Positions 38,158 through 49,526 of a stretch of DNA of 64,000 nucleotides are shown in pieces. Source of the DNA: Macrotrachela quadricornifera (Eukaryota > Rotifera > Eurotatoria > Philodinida > Philodinidae); NCBI GenBank assembly GCA_022393335.1, contig JAJEKB010020060.1:22267-86266 (forward strand), read 5' to 3'. A program made the translations under genes and the position numbers. Positions within the stretch are counted from its first letter, which is position 1, and the number at the start of each line of letters is the position of its first letter. The notes under the pieces were generated by a model, which saw nothing but the letters and a program-made list of their open reading frames with translations, was not told where the DNA came from and did not search any database.

Positions 38158-40158
38158 ATGGATAATTATAATTATTATGCTAATTTGAACAAAGAAGATA
38201 AAGATCGTATATGTGACAATGAAATTACAAAACGAAGCCATGAACAATACAAAAGATGTTTAAACTCAAATAATGATAATGAAAAATCGTCATTAAAAAG
38301 AACACAAAGCAAGATGGACAACAATCAAGACGAATCTGAAGAAACACCTGAAGTTGAAATGGAAAACGATGCCAATCAATGGACTATACAAGCTAGAGCG
38401 AACAAACGAGGAAACAAAACATCACGTACAGAATCCTTTATTCAAGGTCGAACAATAACATCGTCGACATATAGGCATGATAGAACTGAAAACAATTCAA
38501 CACGACGTACATCACAATACGAAGAACGAAAAAAAGAGGAAAGAGAAAAATATCAACAATTGTCAAATTTCGACAACAAACAGTTTGATACACAGAACGA
38601 ATATCAGATTGTAAATAGTAATGATGAAAGTGAAAAAATTAAAAAGATGAAGGAAAAAGGAGATGAAAGAGGACAATGGGTGAGTATGAATAAGGATCAG
38701 ATCTATGTATCAAAGCATGCAATGAAGTTTGCTGTTGAAGAACGTTTCCCACCAATAAAAATTGAATGCAAGCCAAAACTTATCACCCAAGATGATGCAT
38801 CAACAATTGTTAAAGAATTTCTAAAATTAGTAGAACAAAAATTTAAAAAATTAAACCCAGGTTATTCCAATCCATTGGGATTTGATCATTATATGTTAAA
38901 CAGCAACGGTGACCTACTATGTTACACAAAATATATTGAATTATTCATCTTTATGTGCGATATTAGCAATTATCCATCAACGATTAACAATACAAAAATT
39001 AATCCATTATTACCTACAAAACTACCTGCAAGAAATGCATTAATTTTAAAATTTATTGGTAATAAAATTAAAATTGAAGATATAAAGAATATTGTTAAGG
39101 AAAGAATAACAAGTGTGTATGCAATTGAAGAAATGCTTGGTACAATAACAAATCATTCAAGGCATATTAGAATCGACTTATTATCAAAAGAAGAACATGA
39201 TAAAATACTAAATTCGGGTAAGTTTGTCATTGATGGCCATTTATATGAAATCGACGAATTCTTACCATCACCAAAAATATTAATCTGCATTAAATGTAAC
39301 TCACCAGGACATATCAAGAAGAATTGCAAATCAACTATTGATGTATGTAGAAGATGCGGTCAAGACAGAAATGATGGAGTGGATCATTATGCTTGTGAAA
39401 TAAAATGTTATCACTGTGGAGGGGATCACAAAGCAACAAGTTATGCATGTCCAACAATAGCTAAATTTAGACAAGAATTATTACATCAATTAAAAAATAA
39501 TTCATTTTTATTACCACCACATATTCAATTCTACATTCCACAGCAATTCCGTGACCAAAAACGGAAAAAAGTCTTAATAAATGAAAATAGTGAAAGAACT
39601 CAATCCCATACACAACAACAGAACACATTTTATGGAAATACTGGTGATCAAGGTGCATGGCCATTATTAAATTTAAATCCAAATACAACATTGAATAGAA
39701 CGATGATTTGGAATTCAGAAATAAAGAAATTGTATGAAGAGTTGTACAATCTAAAAAAAGAACATGAAGAAGAAATTAAACAAATAAGAATAGAACATGA
39801 AAAGCGGACACAGAAAATGGTAGAAGAGTGGCAATTAGTTAATCTTCAGTTAAAAACTCAAACTGAAGTAATGTCCGACATGTACACAAATATCAAGGAG
39901 TTACTACCATCAATACTTCAAACTATTCAAATAATGAGCCAAATTGTAGAAAATATTAATAACGAAACAACCAACTCAAAAGAAAAACAAACAAGAAATA
40001 ATATGATTAAAACAATTACTATCACAACTGACACAATCAACAAGCAGCTAAGTCTTCTAGAAAATCATCATCAGAAACTCAAAATTATCATAGACAAACA
40101 ACATGAACTACTATTACGAGGTATGTATCCAAACGATCAATCATTTAATGAACCCTAA
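38158..40158 (+). CDS. LINE ORF1: Gag-like nucleic-acid-binding protein with zinc knuckles
   Basis: The 666-residue protein binds element RNA and chaperones it for retrotransposition. A charged, Asn/Glu-rich N-terminus (1-180) is followed by an RRM-like middle (about 295-375). Three zinc knuckles follow: CIKCNSPGHIKKNC (about 377-390), CRRCGQ...HYAC (about 398-415) and CYHCGGDHKATSYAC (about 421-435). A predicted coiled coil lies at about 520-600 (LYEELYNLKKEHEEEIKQI). This layout is usual for ORF1 of Jockey/I-type LINEs. The frame is open throughout. Its stop overlaps the probable ORF2 start. Confidence 0.88.
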   Translation: MDNYNYYANLNKEDKDRICDNEITKRSHEQYKRCLNSNNDNEKSSLKRTQSKMDNNQDESEETPEVEMENDANQWTIQARANKRGNKTSRTESFIQGRTITSSTYRHDRTENNSTRRTSQYEERKKEEREKYQQLSNFDNKQFDTQNEYQIVNSNDESEKIKKMKEKGDERGQWVSMNKDQIYVSKHAMKFAVEERFPPIKIECKPKLITQDDASTIVKEFLKLVEQKFKKLNPGYSNPLGFDHYMLNSNGDLLCYTKYIELFIFMCDISNYPSTINNTKINPLLPTKLPARNALILKFIGNKIKIEDIKNIVKERITSVYAIEEMLGTITNHSRHIRIDLLSKEEHDKILNSGKFVIDGHLYEIDEFLPSPKILICIKCNSPGHIKKNCKSTIDVCRRCGQDRNDGVDHYACEIKCYHCGGDHKATSYACPTIAKFRQELLHQLKNNSFLLPPHIQFYIPQQFRDQKRKKVLINENSERTQSHTQQQNTFYGNTGDQGAWPLLNLNPNTTLNRTMIWNSEIKKLYEELYNLKKEHEEEIKQIRIEHEKRTQKMVEEWQLVNLQLKTQTEVMSDMYTNIKELLPSILQTIQIMSQIVENINNETTNSKEKQTRNNMIKTITITTDTINKQLSLLENHHQKLKIIIDKQHELLLRGMYPNDQSFNEP

Positions 40159-43111
40159 TTTTCACTTCTATTCACCAAGTTTAAACATCAATGTCTATGA
40201 AGATTTTCAAGGCAGCAGAAGAGAAAAAGAATCATTAAAAGAGATAGTTGATGAATGGAATATGAGAACATCTATATCTAGTGTATGTAATATATGGCGT
40301 AAAGATAGACCTAATGTAACGTGTGAAAACCTTTCTCTTATTCTTTATAACTGTCAATGTCTAAGCACCCATATTGCTGATCTTGATATTCTTTTATCAA
40401 CATATCTACCACAAATTTGTATATTAACTGGTGTTGGATCAAGAATTAAAAATCTACCGAAAATCGACTCATATTATTGGACGAGCAATGAAGGAACCAA
40501 CTCTTTTGGCGGTGTAGCAATACTCTTTCATGACTCCCTTAAAACCAAAATTGTGGACAAACAAACAAACTTTATTCTAATGGAACTAGAAATTCATCCA
40601 AAATCAATTTTAATAGGTGCTATCTATGTTCCACCAAACAAACCTTTTCCTCGTCATTTGTTTGATCAAATTAGAAATAAGCCGTTTTACATATTTGGCG
40701 ATTACAATGCAAAGAATGTCGATTGGTGTTGTCCACAAAACAACGCTAGTGGTACTCAATTAAAAAACTGGCTTGAAGAAACAGGATGTGAATTGATACG
40801 TACAAATCAACCGACATCAAAACGATCACCAGCAATAATTGATTTTGGAATTAGACAAAATGCTAATGGTTGGAATGCGGAGATTTTGAATGAAGGTAAT
40901 TCTGACCACTATCCTGTTTTAATAAAAACTCCACTATCAGCTGGAACAAAAAATTACTTTCGAAAAACAAACTGGAAGATTTTTACATGTTTTCTAACAT
41001 ATGTTTACCCATACCTAAACTCAATTGTCTACAATCTACAACCTGATGATTTCTTCGAACTATTTTCAAAGTTGATTACCTCTATTTGGGATAGAACAAG
41101 TGAATATTTACCTGTTAAGAAGTATAGACCACCTTGGCCACCATATCTTGTTCAATTGGCTAGACAACAAAACATTGCAAGACGAAAATATAGAAGATCT
41201 AAAAGAAATGAATATTTAGAAAATTATCTATATCTCAAATATAAATATCAAGAAGAAAAATCTCTTTTTTTACAGAAAAAAATGGAAGATAAAATTTCTT
41301 ATATATCAACAGGGAATAATATATGGAAATATGTACATCCAATGTTCCACCCATTTACAGCACCATTCAAAGGACTAACTACTCCAAATGGTATTATAAA
41401 AGATTCACAAATAATAGCTAATTCACTTGTGAACTATTATGAAAAGCATTTTGAACAACCAACTATTGACAATAAAAACTTGACACATGTAAATGCCATG
41501 AAAATATACGATGATATATCTCAACTGGATGAGCTATCTCTAGGAAATATAACTCTGGAAGAAGTTATCAATGCATTCAACAAAGCGCAAAAAAAGAAGT
41601 CAACAGATTCAGAGGGACTATCTGCTTTTTTAATTAACAAATTACCAGCTGAATATATGCAAATCTTCACCATAGCATTTGATAAAATTGCTAAAAAAGG
41701 AAGCGTACTTCAAATAAGTAAACATGCAAAAGTCATATGTCTATCAAAAGATGGTCAATATCCAGAAATAAACAAACTACGTCCAATTTCACTTCTATCT
41801 AACATTGGAAAAATTTTCGAGAGAGTAATACACGCGCGTATTATAAAATGGTGCAATGATAAAAATATTTTTATTGATGAACAATCCGAATTCACGGCTG
41901 AAAGAAGATTACAAACACGTATTCTAGCACTTGTTGAAGAATTAAGAATAACAACAGCAGCAAACAATCGACCGGCACTAGTTGTTTTTGTCGATTTCAT
42001 GTCCGCTTTCGATAAGATGTGGCATCCTGCTCTACTATCTACTCTTTCAAAACTTGATTTCCCACCACCACTACTAAAATGGATTTTCTCATGGCTAAAT
42101 GGTAGAACAATGTCTGTACATGTTGGAGAAGCAAAATCAAAAACAATTGATATTTTTGTTGGAGCTCCTCAAGGCTCAGTTTTAGCAGCGACACTTTTTC
42201 GTCTTCACGTTCATTTTCTTCCATCTTTCTTTATGAATCTAGTTTGTCATCTTTTTGCGGATGACTTAGCTATAGTGATAACTGGCGCACTCGAGAAAAA
42301 ATTCTCAAGTAACATAAAGGAACTTGAGAAGCAAGCGGAAATGGCTATGAAAATTCTTGAACGATATGCGGATGATTACTTACTTCCAGTTAATATTGCA
42401 AAAACAAAAGCAATGTTGGTACATGATGTTGTAGCTCCGCTCTATCCCAAAATACAATATAAAGGGAATGCAATTGATTATGTTAAGAGATTCAAATATT
42501 TGGGAGTGGAAATAACAACAAAACTTGGCTGGGGGATATATATCGAAAATCGTCTAAGAAAAGTGAGGAAAATTTATTATGCTCTGAGTATACTTTTTAA
42601 AAAAATACCAATCGAAATATATAAACTAAGAAGAAAATTGTTTTTTGCGTTCGCGTTACCACATTTGAACTGGCTGTTTTCGTGCTGGTTTTTCTATACT
42701 GAAATCCAGAAAAGGAATATTGAACATGTCTACTGCTCGGGACTTCGAAGTGTATATAATCTTTATCAATGGGATGATCTAACAGTTTATACAATATCTA
42801 AAGAATATACGCTAAATGATTATCTATATAAATACTGGTTAAAATTCAATTCACATCTAGAGAAATCTCCAGAAGCTCATCAATATCAATTATCATTTAA
42901 TACATACCTATATGTAAAATCACCACAAAGAAATTGGTACCTCAGTATGGGCTTGAGAAAAAACAACAAATTTATTGTTCGACTTGCTAAACGTGCTAAA
43001 CACACAAAAATAGATATATGTACTTTTCTAGTAAATCATTATCAGCAATATGGGTACTTTAGACTTTCTTCCGTCCCACTATGCCTCTTTATGTATAAAT
43101 ACCTTTTCTAA
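40148..43111 (+). CDS. LINE ORF2: AP-like endonuclease and reverse transcriptase
   Basis: The reading frame is open from 40103, but the ATG at 40148 lies inside ORF1's last codons (ATGAACCCTAA), which fits termination-coupled reinitiation. The endonuclease half has YNCQC, FGDYNAKNVDW and NSDHYPVL. The usual LTEVG or LTETW glutamate block reads ILTGVGS, so the metal-binding Glu appears to be Gly. The reverse transcriptase has LRPISLLSNIGKIFERVI, VFVDFMSAFDKMWH, GAPQGSVLAA and FADDLA (about residue 703). No RNase H was seen. The C-terminal region is about 250 residues long. Confidence 0.9.
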   Translation: MNPNFHFYSPSLNINVYEDFQGSRREKESLKEIVDEWNMRTSISSVCNIWRKDRPNVTCENLSLILYNCQCLSTHIADLDILLSTYLPQICILTGVGSRIKNLPKIDSYYWTSNEGTNSFGGVAILFHDSLKTKIVDKQTNFILMELEIHPKSILIGAIYVPPNKPFPRHLFDQIRNKPFYIFGDYNAKNVDWCCPQNNASGTQLKNWLEETGCELIRTNQPTSKRSPAIIDFGIRQNANGWNAEILNEGNSDHYPVLIKTPLSAGTKNYFRKTNWKIFTCFLTYVYPYLNSIVYNLQPDDFFELFSKLITSIWDRTSEYLPVKKYRPPWPPYLVQLARQQNIARRKYRRSKRNEYLENYLYLKYKYQEEKSLFLQKKMEDKISYISTGNNIWKYVHPMFHPFTAPFKGLTTPNGIIKDSQIIANSLVNYYEKHFEQPTIDNKNLTHVNAMKIYDDISQLDELSLGNITLEEVINAFNKAQKKKSTDSEGLSAFLINKLPAEYMQIFTIAFDKIAKKGSVLQISKHAKVICLSKDGQYPEINKLRPISLLSNIGKIFERVIHARIIKWCNDKNIFIDEQSEFTAERRLQTRILALVEELRITTAANNRPALVVFVDFMSAFDKMWHPALLSTLSKLDFPPPLLKWIFSWLNGRTMSVHVGEAKSKTIDIFVGAPQGSVLAATLFRLHVHFLPSFFMNLVCHLFADDLAIVITGALEKKFSSNIKELEKQAEMAMKILERYADDYLLPVNIAKTKAMLVHDVVAPLYPKIQYKGNAIDYVKRFKYLGVEITTKLGWGIYIENRLRKVRKIYYALSILFKKIPIEIYKLRRKLFFAFALPHLNWLFSCWFFYTEIQKRNIEHVYCSGLRSVYNLYQWDDLTVYTISKEYTLNDYLYKYWLKFNSHLEKSPEAHQYQLSFNTYLYVKSPQRNWYLSMGLRKNNKFIVRLAKRAKHTKIDICTFLVNHYQQYGYFRLSSVPLCLFMYKYLF

Positions 43112-43639
43112 TACATGTTGTACTATAGTAATTTAATCTACAAAAAGCAACTGAAGTTCATATCTAAAAATGAATAAGATAATAAATGTAATGTAAGATA
43201 AATTCAAACTGTGAGTGTCTCTTTTCTCTCCTTCTACTTATGTTCTTCTTCCTTCTCTATTATATATGGACAAAGTGTTAACAAATCATGTATAGTATTC
43301 TTATACACATCCATGTAAAAGAGGTCACTAACATCAGATGTATCGCTATATTATGTTCTTGTTCTTCTTGTTATTCTGACTCTATGTATGAATCTCTTCT
43401 CTTCGTATATCAGTGTGAATGATAAGGTAAAAATTCTTAAGTATGTTTGTTTCTTTTCCTTTTTCTCTTAATAGTCTTAATTGTCAACCTAGTTTAAAGG
43501 GACAATAAACTGTATATAAAAAAACAAAAAAAAAAAAAAAAAAAAAAACAAAGTAAATCTGATTAATTCAACTATTCAATTGAGGTGAACTATCAAATTT
43601 ATACATCAATAAATAAGCTAGCCTTCTAAGGCACATACA

Positions 43640-43875
43640 CTTGTCCTATGTGTTTCGATTACGATGGAAATGCGACGTAGTTACACCGTAACTGTGATCT
43701 CACTGTGACCTGTAATTGCAAAAAATGCGACGCAGTTACGCGTAACTGCAGCAAAGAAATCGCATTTACGCATAGTTACAGTAAGAAATTCGCAGTTACA
43801 CGTAATTGCATCGTAGCTTTTCACATTTACAGGCCACAATGCCATCACACTTAGGGCGCAACTGATCACAGTTGC
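43640..43875. repeat. Short tandem array, GTAACTGCA / GCATTTACG type
   Basis: Units of about 38-45 bp, each with a GTTACACGTAACTGC-like palindrome and AAGAAATCGCA. The 69-residue minus-strand frame here is a by-product. Confidence 0.65.
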
Positions 43876-43889
43876 TGAAAGAGACGACA

Positions 43890-44400
43890 TATAGCTGAGA
43901 TTTTCATTTTATTAAGTTTTTTATTTGAATTACTAAAAATTTTTAAACTATAACAAAAAATTTAGTAAAATTAAAAAAACAAAAGAGATTAAAAAATTTA
44001 AAATCAAGATACGAAAGATTAAAATAAAAATTGTAAATCAAAATATTAAAAATAAAAAAATTACAAATATAAAAAAATTTTTTAATTGAAAAAATTTTAA
44101 AAAACCTAAAAGACAAAACAAAGATTTTAAAAAAGTTTTAAAAATCTAAAAACAAAAGAAAACTATAGAATTCAAAAAAAAATTTAATTTTAAAAATTAC
44201 TAGTTAAAAAAATTAAAAGAACTGGAAGACCTAAAATGATAAAAAGAAATAAAAAAAATAGAAAATTAGAAAGTTAAATTAGAAAAATATTTTTTTGAAT
44301 ATTCAAAAGTTTTTAAAAAATTTTAAAACCTTAGAAAAGTAAAAACAAATTAAAAAGCAAAAAATTGAAAAAATAATTTCTATCAATAAAAATATGAACT
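43890..44400. repeat. A-rich low-complexity tract
   Basis: Runs of AAAATT, AAAAAA and short degenerate AAAATTTTTAAA words. No coding content. Confidence 0.7.
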
Positions 44401-47400
44401 ATTATTAAACAAACTGACTTCAGATTCGAATTTGTGATCTCTAAAAACCTTCTAATCTCTCGTTTGATTTAAAAAGATATCATTTCAAATATGTTCCATC
44501 TGTTATAGTAGAATGAATTATTAACGAAAGTTTCATAAAGACTTTCTTTTATACAGTCTCTCTGTGGCTTAGTTTTTTTGCGCTAGAGTGTGACCAATTA
44601 TAAGTAAGGAAAAACTATTTATAATTGGTTCGTATCAGATAGAGTGAATTGTACAACGCGAAAAATGCATCACAGTAACCGTAGTCTGATTGATTTGATA
44701 AGCTGATGCTTTTTGTTCATTAGCTTTTTCTTCATCAACACTTACAAATTGTTCTTGTCTAATGGCTTCAGTTTGTTCTCTTTCAACAATAACTAATGTT
44801 TCATCAACTTTTTTTATCCATTTCAACAAGTTGAGGTTGTATATTTTCTAAATTTTTTTGCATTTTACCAACTTGTGATGCAGCATTTTCAAGTTTTTCT
44901 AAACCAACTTCATCACGTGTTTTAGTTGATAATAATACTGACCAACGTTTTTCAAGAAAAGTCTTATATGTATTAATTAATTCAGGATGTGATGTTGGTG
45001 TAACATAATTATGTCGATCAAGTTCAGCAAGAAAACGTTTCGATACTCGTTGAGTACTAATATGAAAATATTTACATATACCAATACATGATCGACGTTC
45101 TTTACTAGTCATATCAGCTTCTTCAAGAAATTTTTGAGCAACAGCTTCTAATGCATCTTCTAGCCAAGTTTGAAACCAATCAATTGTACAACAATTGACG
45201 AGTGATGGAAATTTTCTTAAACGACTAGGGAATTCATCACCGATTGGACTCATAGCAAGGACAATATGTAATTGATCACGGCAGCGTTGAATAAACATAT
45301 TGAATAAAGCTAAAGAACTACCATCGGTTTGTTTAGCTTTATCTCGTTGTCTAAATAAGAAAATAAATTTTTTTAAATTAATACTTAAATAATAAAAAAT
45401 AATCTATATTTTTTAAAGACTTTTTAAATATTTTTCATCTAAATATACGATATAATAAAGGATAAATTATTGAATGAGGGAAAAGGAAATGAGCATGCAT
45501 AAAAATTCACATTGATACAACATGATTGACATTTGAAATACAAATCCTGATGGAATTTTTTTATTTTGTGCCATCGTTCTATATTATTTTAAGATCTTAT
45601 TTACAGTAAGAATCACAGAAAAAAAACTGAATTTTAAAAGAAAAAGCGAGATTTTTAATAATTCTACATTGTTAGAGAGGACTCTAACTACGTGATACAC
45701 TTTATATGAGGGTGAATATGATGTGTATAAGCTCTTCTCTTTTCTTTCTCTACTTTCCTTTCCTCACTATTGTACTTGTGACTATTACTATTTCTTTCTT
45801 TTTGTCCTGAAATACATATATATATATGTAGGGCATTCTTTTTTTTTCCTCTCTCTTCTCTCTTCCCCTCTTCTTGCGTCCATAAGAATTTCAGTAATTC
45901 TCATATATGTATATATTTTATATTATTATTGAGCAGTTGTAAAAGAAGATGACGCCATGTGAATACATGATGTCATCCTCTTTGTTTGATATTAACAAGC
46001 AGAAGGACAACGCATGTTTCCTTCTGCTTGTCTCTGTCTTCTCTCTCTTTGTGTATTTTTCTTTTTGTTGCGCGTGATCATACGTTTGAGTGCCCGATAA
46101 AAGAGGACCCTTTTTTGTACAATAAACAGTCTGATTTAAATCATTATCCCTGGTTTATATGATCAATACTGAACAGAGAAAGAGTGACCTCTGTAACATA
46201 CATACCGATCAAGTATATGTATTTTATCATATATTTCTGCTTTTTCATGGGCTGGAAAGAGATTTGGTACTTCACCACTATTTAATAAATTATTAATATC
46301 TTCTAAAAATGATTCATCTTTAATTTGTATATCACAAAATAGAAACACAAGATGATTATCAGTTTCAGTTGCTTTACGTAAGGCACGTTTTAAATCTTCA
46401 CGCCATTCATTAACTGTATAACTTTTCTATATTTCAACTTGAAATGTATCCATTTCAGACATGTATGCAGCAAGACGTGTTAATGACTGTCTACCAGATC
46501 CACCAACATCAACTAATAATGCACGAGATCTCGGTTGTTTTATAATACGTGATATACGTGAAACATTTTCAATAGCAAAACTAAAAATACAAATTTTTAT
46601 TTGATTAAAAAATTTTCTTTTATTTTTTTAATATACCGAAATAGAACAAGATTCATTGGTTTTTTTTGACATTTGGTCAAATTCTTTAAGATATTGTTCA
46701 CTAACTGTACATAATTGATCTAAATTTGTTACTTCTAAATAACGTCTTTATTCATTTTTTGTATCACCAAAATCACTATAAATTAAACTACGTAAATTAT
46801 CTTCTGTAACTGTACCAGTTTTTTCAACATCTAAATGTCCTAATAATTGATGAAAATTTTCACGTAAAACTTCTTTAGATGTTTTTATAACTTGTTCATA
46901 TAATCATTTACGATCTTCATCATCAATTAAACGATCAAAAAAGACACGAAGAATTTCATAAGTCCTATTTCTAAATACAAAAAATTAAAAAAACAAAAAA
47001 AAAGGATATATTTTCTTACCAATTACGTTTCATTGCAGCTGAATGTGGACATGATTCTGGATCGCTTAATAAAAACGTGAAAAATCACGTAAATTAAATA
47101 AATAATGTGATTTAGCTGATGTTGAAAGCAATGAATTTAATGCAAATTTATAAATATTAAGTATTGCTTGAACAATTATTGGAATAACAAGTTTAAATTG
47201 ATCATTAAAATTTCTATTTGAAAAAAACGAAAAACATTTTTTCAGTGTTGATAAAACCAAAATAAAATATATTTTACTTAGCAGAAATATGCCATTTCAT
47301 AATTTTAGTAAATATTGTTGTTAAAACTTTATCATCAAATTCATTAATACTAAGTGTATTAAAATATCGTAGAAAACGAGTTGTTACTGTATTATGATCA

Positions 47401-49109
47401 CCACCTTGTCAATTCAAAGAAAAAAACGAATTAATTAATCATTTCAATTTGTTTATTAACCTGGTGAATCCATAGCACAGACAAGTTGCATATCAATAAA
47501 ATCCATACGTGATTGATCTTTTCGATCATACTAATAACCATGATCAAGCCATTGACGTAATAATTCAACTGGTGACTATATAAAAAAAACACAATTCATA
47601 TATTTAATATAAAATGAAATTTTTAATTACTTGAGCTTCATATCGCCCAACTTGTGGCATCTGAATTAATCGGAAAAAGAATCAAATCTTTTTAATAAAT
47701 ATTTAATATAAAACTTACATTAAGATCATCAACAAAAACAACCTAGAAAAATAAAAAATAAATCAATTTATAATTGTTTATTTTTCAAACTTGCACATTT
47801 TTGTTCAACAGGTGGACTATAAACACCTTTTCATTGTTTATCTAATTTCGACATAATAATGCGTTAGTGTTTGACTTGCACTTGTTTATGCCGAAAAATT
47901 AATAAATATTGGTTTATATACAGCTTTATCACATTTACTTAATAGATATTCAATAATATAAGCTGATTCACCAGTACCAGTTGGACCAACAACAAGTACA
48001 GATTTTGGATGTGTGATAAATATATTGAGTAATGTTGTAAATCGTATTGTATCGAATGTTTCAACAATAATTTCATTAAAAAGTATATCTTTTGCAACTG
48101 ATGGAACATTATATAACTGATATGACGATGATTCCTAATACTGATTACCTTCTTCAGCATCAGCTGGTTTTTCTCGAGTAGTATTTTCATCGTAACATTC
48201 AAAAACAAAACATTTTATATAAGAAACAAAATATATAAATATATCGATTGTTTAAAAATAAATTTAAAATGATAAATTGTTAAATTATCTGGTAAAATAG
48301 CTGTATAAGGTTTTGGTGATGGTGTGACAGAATCCAAAAGATCAAATTCCTTTTTTTCTTCATCATTTATACCCGATGCAATTATTTTACGTAAAAATAA
48401 ATCAAATTTAGTTCGACTATTTGTATCACCTGTTATACCAATTGACCAAATTAATGCAAAAAGAAACATTTCTTCAATCCATGTAAAGATTTCTTTAATT
48501 ACATAAGATACAACTTTTTTTGCATCTTGAAATTTATCAAATTGACAATCAAGAATATTCATTAATGAACGAACAAGATTTGAATCTCTTGTTGGAGATA
48601 TTTCTTTTTGTCCACCTTTACGTAAATAAGCTATATATGGATCAATAAAACGTGCAAATAGTTTAAGGGTACCCCCCCTCTTTTTTTATAAAAATTGAAA
48701 AAAAAAATTTTTTTTTTTTATTGGCCTCTTAGGTAGAGTGGATGTTGCTCTTTCGATCGGCGTTTGAATGAGCTCGGTCGAAGCTGCCAAAAATTTTTTA
48801 CTCAATTTTTACGAAAATCTGTTGCTTGATATTTATATAATTTTCCCTATATGACAAAAATTTTTCACGAAGATTTTTATTCCTGCATTATTATAGTTTC
48901 TATTCAATATAGAATACTTTACATGATGTAAACAAATAACATGCCCTCTATATTTGTTTCATTCTGTGGAGAGGTATGTACAAGTGAATAAAAAATTGAT
49001 ATATATATATACATATAGTGAAAGAGCATTTCACTTATTTCTTCTTCAAAACGTTTCATCTATAGCAACAACTTGTCTTTTCTTTATTTCGAAAAGAATG
49101 AAGTAAGTT

Positions 49110-49508
49110 TTATGTAGATGTGCATGTGTATAGAATAAACTCTTCTATAGAATATTTAGTACAATTAGGTAATAATATATCTGTTTCCGAACTTGGAAAT
49201 CGAGCACGAAGAAGTTGTATAATGATCGGAGGATATAGAATAGAACCGGGAATCCATTCTTTTGTAGGATATTGTTTTCTTTTATTTGTCTCGATGATTT
49301 TCCACAATAGCTGATATATTTCATTTCTTTCTGCCATTGCTTGATCTTGATCCAACTGGCTACCTGGAAAACCTGGCGGAATATGATTAAACAAAATATC
49401 AAAGATATTTTCAGGAATATCTTGTTGAGCATAATGATTGTAAGCTTCCTTGAGTGTAACCAAAATTTGATCTATTTGACGTTGACGTAGTTCTTCAGTT
49501 GGTTTCAT
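49110..49508 (-). CDS. Accessory open frame of the Kolobok-like element
   Basis: An ATG-initiated frame of 132 residues, divergent from the transposase. It starts on the CATG at 49506-49509, so both genes may share a start palindrome. Composition looks protein-like (RQIDQILVTLKEAYNHYAQQ; FNHIPPGFPGSQLDQDQ). No domain was recognised. It may be a second transposon protein. Confidence 0.5.
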   Translation of the reverse strand: MKPTEELRQRQIDQILVTLKEAYNHYAQQDIPENIFDILFNHIPPGFPGSQLDQDQAMAERNEIYQLLWKIIETNKRKQYPTKEWIPGSILYPPIIIQLLRARFPSSETDILLPNCTKYSIEEFILYTCTST

Positions 49509-49526
49509 GTAACTAAAATATATTTA

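Larger units (their letters stand above)
38002..43546 (+). mobile_element. Full-length LINE (non-LTR retrotransposon) with 18 bp target duplication
   Basis: The direct repeat AACAAAGTAAATCTGATT occurs at 37984-38001 and 43547-43564. Between the copies are a 156 bp 5' UTR, two long open reading frames, a 3' UTR with AATAAA at about 43504, and a terminal A-rich tail. Perfect duplications and open frames indicate a recent insertion. The site is only about 20 bp outside the right end of the satellite element. Confidence 0.93.

Noticed and set aside
43681..43890. 69-residue minus-strand frame
   Set aside because: By-product of the short tandem array at 43640-43875.
45723..45932. 69-residue hydrophobic plus-strand frame
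   Set aside because: Pyrimidine-rich low-complexity DNA within a dynein intron; no start context or conserved content.
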